Positions 6,951-12,212 of a stretch of 14,770 bases of DNA are shown here, piece after piece. The DNA is from Candidatus Aenigmatarchaeota archaeon (GTDB lineage Archaea; Aenigmatarchaeota; Aenigmatarchaeia; GW2011-AR5): NCBI GenBank assembly GCA_016187365.1, contig JACPJX010000040.1, positions 1 through 14,770 on the forward strand, given 5' to 3'. The notes beneath the pieces were generated by a model. It saw nothing but the letters and a program-made list of their open reading frames with translations. It ran no database searches and was not told the DNA's origin. Position numbers and translations under genes: made by a program. How positions within the stretch are numbered: position 1 is the stretch's first letter; each line of letters starts with the position of its first letter.

Positions 6951-7711
6951 CTGATCACTTCGTACTTCGCCTCTATGGCAGGCTTTGACATATTAACTAT
7001 CTTTGAGAGATTGTCCTCGAACTCCTTCTCGCCCTTCTTGGCGTCCAGTGTCCTGAATTTGACAAGGTATTCCGGGGCCGATATGTACCTGACCTCAAGC
7101 CCCATGCCCTCTATCTGCTGCATGAGGCCCCTTATATGGACGATGCCGTCCGGCTTCACCGACCTCACGAAAAGTTTTGACCTGAACTCGAATTCCTTCT
7201 GCTCTATGCTCTTCGCGGCCACGGATTTGAGGTGCTCAATCCATTTCGCCGGCACGCCCCTCTTCTCGAGGAGCTTCGGATTCTTCAGGGCAGTCCTGAA
7301 TCCCTCGTACAGCGAGCCGAAATTCTCCTGAAGAATGTAGCCGACCTCGCTGTACGCCCTGTCGAGCGAAACGCCGAGATTTTTCGCGGCAATTTCGAGC
7401 ATCTTCTCGGCCTTCTTGTTCAGGTTGTACTCCTTCATCTTCTCGTTCTGCTGCTTCCCGTCCACGCGCTTCAGCGAGAGCGATATTTCCCCGCTGCCCT
7501 CGTCCACGCGCACGACCTTTGCTATCACGCTCTGGTTGGGCTTGATGTGCTGCCTTATGTCGCGCACCCAGCCGCGGCTTATCTCCGATATATGTATCAT
7601 GCCCTCCTTGCCGTACTCGTCAAGGCGGGCGAACGCGGAATTGGGGTTTATCCTCGTGATCTTGCATATCACGACCTCGCCGGGCATCGGGAATCCGCGC
7701 TTCTTGACCAT
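6947..7711 (-). CDS. Translation initiation factor aIF2, alpha subunit
   Basis: Alpha subunit of the trimeric aIF2 that delivers Met-tRNAi to the small subunit, 254 residues. The N-terminal S1/OB domain (about 5-83) shows GEVVICKITRINPNSAFARLDEYG and GMIHISEIS; a helical middle domain follows, and a C-terminal alpha/beta domain starts near FEFRSKLFVRSVKPDG. The Ser51 loop region of eukaryotic eIF2-alpha corresponds to ISRGWVRDIRQHIK. ATG 7711 is chosen over in-frame TTG 7720, because the family starts close to (K)RGFPxxGE and a TATA-like ATTATAATAA lies about 27 bp upstream. It should be co-transcribed with Nop10. The usual upstream partner S27e is separated from it by two opposite-strand genes. 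Confidence 0.96.
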   Translation of the reverse strand: MVKKRGFPMPGEVVICKITRINPNSAFARLDEYGKEGMIHISEISRGWVRDIRQHIKPNQSVIAKVVRVDEGSGEISLSLKRVDGKQQNEKMKEYNLNKKAEKMLEIAAKNLGVSLDRAYSEVGYILQENFGSLYEGFRTALKNPKLLEKRGVPAKWIEHLKSVAAKSIEQKEFEFRSKLFVRSVKPDGIVHIRGLMQQIEGMGLEVRYISAPEYLVKFRTLDAKKGEKEFEDNLSKIVNMSKPAIEAKYEVIR

Positions 7712-7733
7712 GATAATCAACTATTCTGACATT

Positions 7734-7752
7734 TTATTATAATCTTAAATAG
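7734..7752. promoter_or_regulatory. Overlapping divergent TATA elements, aIF2-alpha and orphan 7773
   Basis: The two ATGs (7711 minus, 7773 plus) are only 61 bp apart. TTATTATAAT centred near 7738 suits the minus-strand gene and CTTAAATAG at 7744-7752 the plus-strand gene. Both give leaderless distances of about 25-28 bp, so initiation complexes may compete. Confidence 0.55.
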
Positions 7753-7772
7753 ATTGTCCGGAAGTGAAATGC

Positions 7773-8096
7773 ATGGCAGGCCCGACATGCGTTCTGGCGA
7801 CAGAAAGATTACCACCGCCAGGTGTAGATTTTTTATACGATGATTTCCTAGGAAATAATCCAGCACTTCGTGGAAGAGTTTCATTGGCTGGATATAGCAT
7901 GGAACGAGGGTATGATGATGGGTATGATGATAATACATTCATTGTCAGCAACGACAGAAGAGTTTATTACAAATTGACAACGGATGATAGCAGAATCTCC
8001 TACCACATTAGAGTTTTTCGTATGGACGGAAGCCTCGTACCTCTTGATGAGTTGCCGAAGTATATTCCTGGACTGACATTTACCCGAGAACCCTGA
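7773..8096 (+). CDS. Orphan protein, 107 aa, with LYDDFLG motif
   Basis: No family recognised. Soluble, acidic and aromatic-rich. Residues 21-27 are LYDDFLG, identical to residues 80-86 of the next orphan at 8174, and similar to LYDQYSG in the 4858 orphan. Both this protein and the 8174 protein end in FTREP(R). A tyrosine/aspartate-rich stretch, RGYDDGYDD, lies at about 45-53. ATG 7773 is preferred over GTG 7764 because of the TATA box 27 bp upstream. The gene lies on the opposite strand inside what is normally a continuous S27e-aIF2-alpha cluster, and appears AT-richer than that cluster. It lacks the HExxH motif of its neighbour, so it could be a reduced paralogue. Confidence 0.6.
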   Translation: MAGPTCVLATERLPPPGVDFLYDDFLGNNPALRGRVSLAGYSMERGYDDGYDDNTFIVSNDRRVYYKLTTDDSRISYHIRVFRMDGSLVPLDELPKYIPGLTFTREP

Positions 8097-8146
8097 AAGA
8101 ACACAGGCTCAGACCTTATCTTATTTGCTTCGTCATATTTGGCAAC

Positions 8147-8154
8147 CTTTAAAA
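8147..8154 (+). promoter_or_regulatory. TATA-like element of the 8174 orphan gene
   Basis: CTTTAAAA, centred about 24 bp before ATG 8174; no Shine-Dalgarno is present. Confidence 0.45.
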
Positions 8155-8173
8155 AAACAGGGACTTTACTTCA

Positions 8174-8764
8174 ATGATGACCGGTGAAGCCGATTACAGG
8201 CGGGCGCAGGAAGACGCATCATACAGGCAGGCGTTCCTCGACTCGATAGACCTGGAGGGTGCAAGACCTTATGTCAGAAGAGTGATTTATAGGCTGCATG
8301 GAGACGGTGATACCGTTATGAAAGTCGTACCTTCTTTTCTTCAGCGCCTTTCTGTGAGGAGAATCCGGTCAGATATCCGCGTATATCCACTGGCATTTTC
8401 ATCCAATCCCCTTTATGATGATTTTCTTGGCACACTTATAGACCACGAGGGCTATCATGCAAGGGAGCTTTACAAGAATCCCGAAGTTGTAGTACGTTCT
8501 TATTCGCGGTTTTTATCGAGCGGTATAGAAATTGAACAGCTTAAACAGGAAATTAGAAGATTTCATGACGAACGTGAATTGAGGGCGACGATGAGCCAAT
8601 TAGCGGCATGTTTTTCAGGAAAAAGGAATTTTTCACACATCTATATAAATTGTGTTTTCATCGAAATAGAAAAACTCTGTGAAACTCTTGGCGTAGGGGT
8701 TGAATTCAACGCAGATAGCGGTGAGGTAAGAATAGCAGAGCCTTTCACCCGAGAACCTCGATGA
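8174..8764 (+). CDS. Orphan protein, 196 aa, with HEGYH (HExxH) motif; possible zincin
   Basis: No family recognised with confidence. Residues 91-95 are HEGYH inside LIDHEGYHARELY, matching the zinc-metallopeptidase HExxH pattern within a helix-like context. A downstream ELRA (Glu135) in a helical, charged region is a candidate third zinc ligand, as in gluzincin-type enzymes, but this is inference. Just before the motif is LYDDFLG (80-86), shared with the 7773 orphan. There is no signal peptide or membrane span, so any activity would be cytoplasmic. ATG 8174 (or 8177) lies at leaderless distance from a TATA-like element. The 3' end overlaps the convergent S27e gene by 20 bp. AT-richer than neighbours by eye. 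Its placement on the opposite strand inside a conserved cluster suggests an insertion. Confidence 0.68.
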   Translation: MMTGEADYRRAQEDASYRQAFLDSIDLEGARPYVRRVIYRLHGDGDTVMKVVPSFLQRLSVRRIRSDIRVYPLAFSSNPLYDDFLGTLIDHEGYHARELYKNPEVVVRSYSRFLSSGIEIEQLKQEIRRFHDERELRATMSQLAACFSGKRNFSHIYINCVFIEIEKLCETLGVGVEFNADSGEVRIAEPFTREPR

Positions 8765-8921
8765 CGTTCGTCTTGAGTTCGGCATGGCCGCCGGTCGGCT
8801 TCGCAAGCACGGTCTCGCAGATGAGGCATTTCACTTCGTTGCACGCCTTGTCGAAGATGATCTGCTCGTTCTTGCACTTCTTGCACTTCACCCTGAGGAA
8901 TCTGCTTTCAGGCACTGCCAT
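8745..8921 (-). CDS. rps27e: 30S ribosomal protein S27e
   Basis: Zinc-ribbon ribosomal protein of 58 residues. SRFLRVKCKKCKNEQIIF carries the first pair (Cys13, Cys16) and EVKCLICETVLAKPTGG the second (Cys32, Cys35), followed by the conserved IEVL end. Met at 8921 is chosen because the conserved region starts at PESRFL and a TATA-like TTTAAG lies 25-28 bp upstream; ATG 8933 would add four residues. The usual downstream partner aIF2-alpha lies about 1 kb away, separated by two opposite-strand orphans, and its 3' end overlaps the convergent 8174 gene. Confidence 0.95.
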   Translation of the reverse strand: MAVPESRFLRVKCKKCKNEQIIFDKACNEVKCLICETVLAKPTGGHAELKTNVIEVLG

Positions 8922-8943
8922 AACGTAATCCATAATTGAAACG

Positions 8944-8950
8944 CTTAAAT
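8944..8950 (-). promoter_or_regulatory. TATA-like element of rps27e with adjoining small palindrome
   Basis: The minus strand reads ATTTAAG, placing ATG 8921 at leaderless distance. A 6-bp inverted repeat with a TTC triloop, ATGCCT-TTC-AGGCAT (8949-8963), overlaps its upstream side where the BRE would be, and could be an operator. Confidence 0.45.
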
Positions 8951-9023
8951 GCCTTTCAGGCATAGCAAAACATCGATTTATATGCTTTGCAGCGCCAGAA
9001 TAATTATAAGGAAAAATCACACT

Positions 9024-9072
9024 TATAGTGCTCAAAGAAAAGATTCAATATATACTTTTCTTTGGCACTATA
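9024..9072. repeat. Palindromic element A upstream of L7Ae, CAAAGAA type
   Basis: TATAGTGC (9024-9031) pairs with GCACTATA (9065-9072), and CAAAGAAAAG (9033-9042) with CTTTTCTTTG (9055-9064). That is 18 bp interrupted only by a bulged T at 9032, with a 12-nt A/T-rich loop containing TATATA. It has the same length (49 bp), outer ends and inner CAAAGAA core as the element at 2725 before L10e. Confidence 0.82.
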
Positions 9073-9073
9073 T

Positions 9074-9112
9074 GTGAAACAAGTTTATATAGGTTTTATT
9101 CACTTGTTTCAC
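9074..9112. repeat. Palindromic element B around the L7Ae promoter
   Basis: GTGAAACAAGT (9074-9084) and ACTTGTTTCAC (9102-9112) form a perfect 11-bp inverted repeat. The 17-bp centre contains TTTATATAGG, a good archaeal TATA box, so the arms flank the box and the predicted start site (about 9112-9115). This looks like a DNA operator at least as much as an RNA hairpin. The same arm sequence occurs before L10e. Confidence 0.8.
9084..9091 (+). promoter_or_regulatory. TATA box of L7Ae, inside palindrome B
   Basis: TTTATATA, preceded by purine-rich GAAACAAG as a possible BRE. It predicts a leader of about 15 nt bearing the Shine-Dalgarno GAGGTG at 9117-9122. Confidence 0.6.
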
Positions 9113-9129
9113 TATAGAGGTGCGAACCT

Positions 9130-9441
9130 ATGACAAAACCCGACGATATTCTTGAGGTTATAGAGACTGCAAGGGAGACCGGAAAGATACGCAAGGGCGT
9201 GAACGAGGCGACAAAGGCGGTCGAGAGGGGCGTGGCGAAGCTTGTCGTGGTGGCGGAGGACGTCGACCCGAAGGAAATCGTGATGCACCTGCCCGCCCTG
9301 TGCGACGAGAAGAAGATACCGCTCCACAAGGTCCCGAGCAAGAACGACCTCGGAAGGGCTGCCGGCCTCGACGTCTCGACGGCCGCGATAGCGGTGGTGG
9401 ACGCCGGAGAGGCGAAGAAGAAACTTTCTGAATTGTCGTGA
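9130..9441 (+). CDS. rpl7ae: 50S ribosomal protein L7Ae (kink-turn binding protein)
   Basis: Binds kink-turns in 23S rRNA and is also part of box C/D and H/ACA RNPs, where it would work with the Nop10 found in this window. The 103 residues include the family core ETGKIRKGVNEATKAVERG followed by AKLVVVAEDVDP, then CDEKKIPLHKVPSKNDLGRAAGLDV. The N-terminus is about 15 residues shorter than in many archaea. ATG 9130 is supported by GAGGTG seven bases upstream. First gene of the conserved L7Ae-S28e-L24e order, but 177 bp of hairpin-rich DNA separate it from S28e. Confidence 0.96.
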   Translation: MTKPDDILEVIETARETGKIRKGVNEATKAVERGVAKLVVVAEDVDPKEIVMHLPALCDEKKIPLHKVPSKNDLGRAAGLDVSTAAIAVVDAGEAKKKLSELS

Positions 9442-9446
9442 TTTTC

Positions 9447-9629
9447 ATGGCTGACGAAAACAGGTTTTCGCCAATATTGCTCAAAGAACTTTCAGTTCTT
9501 TGGCATGCCGAAAAGCTTTGCTTTTCGAGCATTTCGAAACAGATGTTTGTGAAGAGCACTGCTCTTCAACATCCCAAAGGAATGAAATTCCTTTGCGGAT
9601 TTTTGAGGTGTTTCAAAAATGGCTGACGA
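9447..9629 (+). repeat. Hairpin array between L7Ae and S28e, bracketed by an 11-bp direct repeat
   Basis: ATGGCTGACGA occurs at 9447-9457 and again at 9619-9629 (the true S28e start). Between them lie five or six consecutive inverted repeats, most with 3-nt loops. (1) CGAAAAC/GTTTTCG 9455-9470. (2) TGC-[T]-CAAAGAACT-TTC-AGTTCTTTG-GCA 9478-9505. (3) ATGC-CGAAAAGC-TTT-GCTTTTCG-[A]-GCAT 9505-9532. (4) GATGTT-[TGT]-GAAGAGC-ACT-GCTCTTC-AACATC 9542-9573. (5) ATCC-CAAAGGAAT-GAA-ATTCCTTTG-[C]-GGAT 9571-9600. (6) TTTTTGA/TCAAAAA 9600-9619, with the S28e Shine-Dalgarno GG in its loop. Hairpins 4 and 5 share three bases and so compete. An open frame runs from 9447 to 9626, but its sequence follows from the inverted repeats and I do not call it a gene. 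Confidence 0.8.
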
Positions 9630-9828
9630 CGTGACGCCTGCGGAGATAATAGCGCTCATGGGAAGAGCAGGAACGAAAGGGGTAAACCGGGTGAAGTGCA
9701 GGGTCATCGACGGCCGGGACAAGGGAAAAATCCTCACTCGGAACATAATGGGCCCGGTCAGGCTCGGCGACATCGTCATGCTGAGAGAGACCGAGATGGA
9801 CGCCTCCGGAAGCTACGGGAGGAGATAA
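9619..9828 (+). CDS. rps28e: 30S ribosomal protein S28e
   Basis: OB-fold small-subunit protein of 69 residues near the mRNA exit region. Typical features are PAEIIALMGRAGTKGVNRVK, CRVIDGRDKGKILTRNIMGP, VRLGDIVMLRETEMDA, and the short basic end. The start ATG 9619 has GAGGTG eight bases upstream, partly held in a small hairpin loop (9600-9619), so its accessibility may be regulated. L24e follows after three bases. Confidence 0.96.
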   Translation: MADDVTPAEIIALMGRAGTKGVNRVKCRVIDGRDKGKILTRNIMGPVRLGDIVMLRETEMDASGSYGRR

Positions 9829-9831
9829 TCC

Positions 9832-9987
9832 ATGAAATGCTCGTTCTGCTCGAAAAGCATCGACCCCGGCACCGGCAAGATGGTGGTGCAGAGCAACGGC
9901 AAGATCCTCCATTTCTGCTCCGGCAAGTGCGAGAAAAACCGCGGGATGGGAAGGGACCCGAGGAAGTTCAAGTGGGCGCAAAACTGA
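9832..9987 (+). CDS. rpl24e: 50S ribosomal protein L24e, 51 aa
   Basis: Zinc-ribbon protein of the large subunit. MKCSFCSKSIDPGTGKMVV gives the first pair (Cys3, Cys6) and LHFCSGKCEKN the second (Cys29, Cys33), followed by RDPRKFKWAQ, a family signature. A strong Shine-Dalgarno, GGGAGGAG, within the end of S28e lies six bases before ATG 9832, so translation is coupled. Length is slightly shorter than average, lacking the usual lysine-rich tail. L7Ae-S28e-L24e is a conserved archaeal order; the expected next gene, Ndk, is absent here. Confidence 0.95.
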   Translation: MKCSFCSKSIDPGTGKMVVQSNGKILHFCSGKCEKNRGMGRDPRKFKWAQN

Positions 9988-10047
9988 TTCTTTTGGCAGA
10001 TTTAAGAAGACTTCATAAAGTTAGATAATTAATTATGGGATGTTAAG

Positions 10048-10260
10048 ATGGCAAATTATACAATTGAACTTGACTTGAGACAGTCTGTAAGGGACTTGAA
10101 CTACCGCGCTGTTCTGACAGTTCTCGGTAAGAGGGGGTACCCAACAAGTGTGGAATTAGGCGAAGACGGCGACTTAAGTTACAGGCCCGGTAGAGAACTG
10201 GATAATGAAACAATACAAGAGATAGAGCAAATCCCGGGCGTTAAGGTAAAGCAATGGTAA
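10048..10260 (+). CDS. Orphan protein, 70 aa, possible ferredoxin-like fold
   Basis: No family recognised. The residue pattern suggests beta-alpha-beta-beta-alpha-beta: YTIELDL strand, helix VRDLNYRAVLTVLGKRG, strands PTSVELG and DLSYRPG, helix NETIQEIEQ, strand VKVKQW. This is the ACT/ferredoxin-like arrangement; the ending IPGVKV recalls ACT domains. No binding residues can be assigned. ATG 10048 follows a GGGATG Shine-Dalgarno-like sequence and TATA-like elements about 30-45 bp upstream (ATTTAAG, CATAAAG). It sits between L24e and the convergent CBS gene (10-bp gap). Its composition looks AT-richer than the ribosomal genes around it. Confidence 0.6.
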   Translation: MANYTIELDLRQSVRDLNYRAVLTVLGKRGYPTSVELGEDGDLSYRPGRELDNETIQEIEQIPGVKVKQW

Positions 10261-10270
10261 TTTTTCAGCT

Positions 10271-10726
10271 TCAGTTTTCCATCCTTTCCATCGCCCTGAT
10301 GATGTCCTTCTTCGTGACGATGCCGACAAGCTTCCCGCGCGAAACGACGGGCAGCCTGTCGATGCCGTTTTCGTTTATCAGTTTCGCGGCGTCGTAGAGG
10401 CTTTTTTCGCCGCTTATTGTAATGACCCTTTTGTTCATGATGCTCTTCACTTTCTTTCCGTGGATTTTCTTCACGCGCTCCCCTGAAATATCCCTGCCCT
10501 TCAGCATCCTGCTTATCGAGCGGATGTCGGACGCGTCGTTAAGGCCGGAGAAAATATCGATCCCCCTTATTATGTCCGTCTGCGTTATGACGCCGACAAC
10601 CTTCCCGCCGGAAACCACAGGCATGCCGCTGATGCCGTTTCTGGAGAGCTTTTCAACTATGTCGCCGAAGCTTTCGTCCGGCCCGGCGGAAATCACTTTC
10701 TTCGACATGATGTCCCTTATCTTCAT
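10271..10726 (-). CDS. Two-CBS-domain protein
   Basis: 151 residues made almost entirely of a CBS pair, likely binding an adenine nucleotide or S-adenosyl ligand. CBS1 begins MKIRDIMSKKVISAGPDES and has GISGMPVVSGGKVVGVITQTDI; CBS2 has VKSIMNKRVITISGEKS and GIDRLPVVSRGKLVGIVTKKDIIRAM. A linker of about 45 residues rich in Ser, Arg and Lys separates them. There is no fused enzyme or DNA-binding domain, so a stand-alone regulator is likely, target unknown. ATG 10726 is used, since the upstream TTG 10735 has no support and a TATA-like CTTTTTATG lies about 28 bp before the ATG. Divergent from the S13-S4 gene. Confidence 0.88.
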   Translation of the reverse strand: MKIRDIMSKKVISAGPDESFGDIVEKLSRNGISGMPVVSGGKVVGVITQTDIIRGIDIFSGLNDASDIRSISRMLKGRDISGERVKKIHGKKVKSIMNKRVITISGEKSLYDAAKLINENGIDRLPVVSRGKLVGIVTKKDIIRAMERMEN

Positions 10727-10781
10727 ACGTTCCAATTGGTCGTTCCTGCATAAAAAGTTTGCACATTACCGGACTTCAAGC

Positions 10782-10790
10782 CTTTTAAGC
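10782..10790 (+). promoter_or_regulatory. TATA box for the S13-S4 operon
   Basis: CTTTTAAGC, predicting a start near 10811 and so a leader of about 90 nt before ATG 10903. That is unusual next to the mostly leaderless genes nearby. Confidence 0.5.
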
Positions 10791-10811
10791 GTTATGCCCA
10801 AAGATAGAGAT

Positions 10812-10899
10812 GCAAGGCTAGCCGTGAATCTCACGCCGCTAAAGCGGCGTGCGTCACTTTCGTTTCAAAACGAAAGCAAGGCATTCGAACCTTGGTGGT
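10812..10899 (+). promoter_or_regulatory. Structured leader of S13-S4 with three hairpins
   Basis: Three inverted repeats follow one another. CACGCCGCT-AA-AGCGGCGTG (10832-10851) is enclosed by GTGA/TCAC (10824-10827, 10854-10857). CTTTCGTTT-CA-AAACGAAAG is at 10857-10876. CAAGG/CCTTG is at 10877-10894. The last hairpin ends in the Shine-Dalgarno region GGTGGT (10894-10899). A second CAAGGC copy at 10813-10818 could pair with the same CCTTG instead, so two mutually exclusive folds are possible. Ribosomal operons are often feedback-controlled at such leaders; no protein-binding motif is recognised here. Confidence 0.6.
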
Positions 10900-10902
10900 A
10901 TA

Positions 10903-11826
10903 ATGGCTGAAACAAAGAAGATAGTCAGGATTCTCTCTACGGATATTGACGGCAATCTAGGCCTTCAGAGGGCCCTCAGGAGGGTAAAGGGCGTCGGCTT
11001 CATGTTCTCCAGGAATACCTGCATATCGCTCGGGCTGGACGGCAGGAAGCCCGTCGGCTCCTTCGGCGAGGAAGACATAAAACGCATCGAGGGTTTCATC
11101 AAAAACCCCGACATGCCGCGATGGATGCTCAACAGGAGGAAGGACCGCGAAACCGGGAATGACATGCACGTTGCCATGTCCGACCTTGACCTGAAGAAGA
11201 GGGAAGACATAAACATCCTCAGAAAAATGCGCGCCTACAAGGGCGTGAGGCATGAGCTCGGCCTGCCTGTGAGGGGCCAGAGGACGCGGAGTTCGTTCAG
11301 GACACAGAAGACCGTAGGCGTCACCAAGAAAAAAGCGGTACAGCACCCGAAAAAACAGAGAAAAAAACACGAGACGCCGAAGAAGCCTTACGACAAGGCG
11401 AGGATAGAGCGCGAGAAAAGGATAAAGGACACCTTCGGCCTGCGGAGGAAGAAGGAGATATGGCGCGCCGAAAGCGTTATCAGGCAGTTCAGGCGCCGGG
11501 CAAGGGAGCTGCAGGCCCACCGCAATGAAAAGGAGGAGATGATCCTTCTCGGGACGATGCGGAAACTGGGCATAAGCTGCGCCGGGCTTCAGGACATACT
11601 CGACACGAATCTTGACGACATCCTTTCCAGAAGGCTCCAGACAATAGTCTACAAGAAGGGATTCTCGAACACGATAAGGCATTCAAGGCAGTTGATAGTC
11701 CACGGGCACGTTTCGCTTGCGGGCAGAAAAATCACGCATCCCAGTTATATAGTCCCCAGCGGGGATGATGAAAAGATAATTGTAAGTCCGAAGATAAAGA
11801 CGGCGCCGGAGGAGAAGAAGGGATGA
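10903..11826 (+). CDS. Fused ribosomal proteins S13 (uS13) and S4 (uS4)
   Basis: A single 307-residue reading frame. Residues 1 to about 146 are a complete S13: the MAETKKIVRIL start, GNLGLQRALRRVKGVG, the MPRWMLNRRKD segment, and RHELGLPVRGQRTRSS. From about 149 follows a complete S4: HPKKQRKKHETPKKPYD, then KKEIWRAES, the LQAHRNEKEE helix, and the S4 RNA-binding domain with GFSNTIRHSRQLIVHGHVSLAGRKI. No stop lies between them and no in-frame start near the junction; the nearest GTG (11269) is inside the conserved S13 core. In other archaea S13 and S4 are separate neighbouring genes in this order. The S11 start overlaps the stop (11823-11826). ATG 10903 follows GGTGGT. Confidence 0.93.
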   Translation: MAETKKIVRILSTDIDGNLGLQRALRRVKGVGFMFSRNTCISLGLDGRKPVGSFGEEDIKRIEGFIKNPDMPRWMLNRRKDRETGNDMHVAMSDLDLKKREDINILRKMRAYKGVRHELGLPVRGQRTRSSFRTQKTVGVTKKKAVQHPKKQRKKHETPKKPYDKARIEREKRIKDTFGLRRKKEIWRAESVIRQFRRRARELQAHRNEKEEMILLGTMRKLGISCAGLQDILDTNLDDILSRRLQTIVYKKGFSNTIRHSRQLIVHGHVSLAGRKITHPSYIVPSGDDEKIIVSPKIKTAPEEKKG

Positions 11827-12212
11827 GCAGGGAAAAATGGGGGATAGCGCACGTATATTCGTCGATAAACAACACGATAGTCCACATAACTGACATAACC
11901 GGGGCGGAAACGATAGCCGTGGCGAGCGGCGGGCAGGTCACTGACAGGGACATGGACAAGGGGAAGCCTTTCACGGCCATGAGGGCGGCGCGAAAGGCCG
12001 CTGAAAAGGCGCTTGCTTACGGCATAACAAACCTGCACATAAAGATACGCGCTCCCGGAGGCAACAAGTCAAGGATACCCGGACAGGGCGCCCAGCCGGC
12101 GATAAGGGCTCTGGCGCGCGCCGGCTTCCGCATCGGACAGATAGAGGACATAACGCCTGTAAGCCACGACTCGTCAAGGAAGAAAGGCGGAAGGCGCGGC
12201 AGAAGGGTGTGA
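11823..12212 (+). CDS. rps11: 30S ribosomal protein S11 (uS11)
   Basis: Platform protein of the small subunit lining the mRNA exit/E site, 129 residues. Typical features are WGIAHVYSSINNTIVHITDI, the GGQVTDRDMDKG segment with preserved aspartates, KIRAPGGNKSRIPGQGAQPA and the end ITPVSHDSSRKKGGRRGRR. ATG 11823 overlaps the S4 stop as ATGA and has GGAGGAG upstream. RpoD follows, sharing TGATG, the conserved S4-S11-RpoD order. Confidence 0.97.
   Translation: MSREKWGIAHVYSSINNTIVHITDITGAETIAVASGGQVTDRDMDKGKPFTAMRAARKAAEKALAYGITNLHIKIRAPGGNKSRIPGQGAQPAIRALARAGFRIGQIEDITPVSHDSSRKKGGRRGRRV

Noticed and set aside
9024..9112. Intrinsic transcription terminators
   Set aside because: The hairpins lie upstream of genes, are AT-rich, lack a following U-tract, and enclose TATA-like centres.
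9542..9573. Kink-turn that would bind L7Ae (3-nt bulge TGT followed by GA)
   Set aside because: The GA is opposite TC and forms normal pairs; the tandem sheared G-A pairs required for a kink-turn are absent.
9447..9626. Open frame of about 60 codons through the S28e hairpin array, starting with the duplicated ATGGCTGACGA
   Set aside because: No Shine-Dalgarno or TATA at its start, and its sequence is dictated by the inverted repeats; more likely a by-product of the array.
10903..11826. S13 and S4 as separate overlapping genes or a frameshift artefact
   Set aside because: Both domains are complete and in the same frame across the junction with no stop or start codon; an artefact would need compensating errors, though read support should still be checked.
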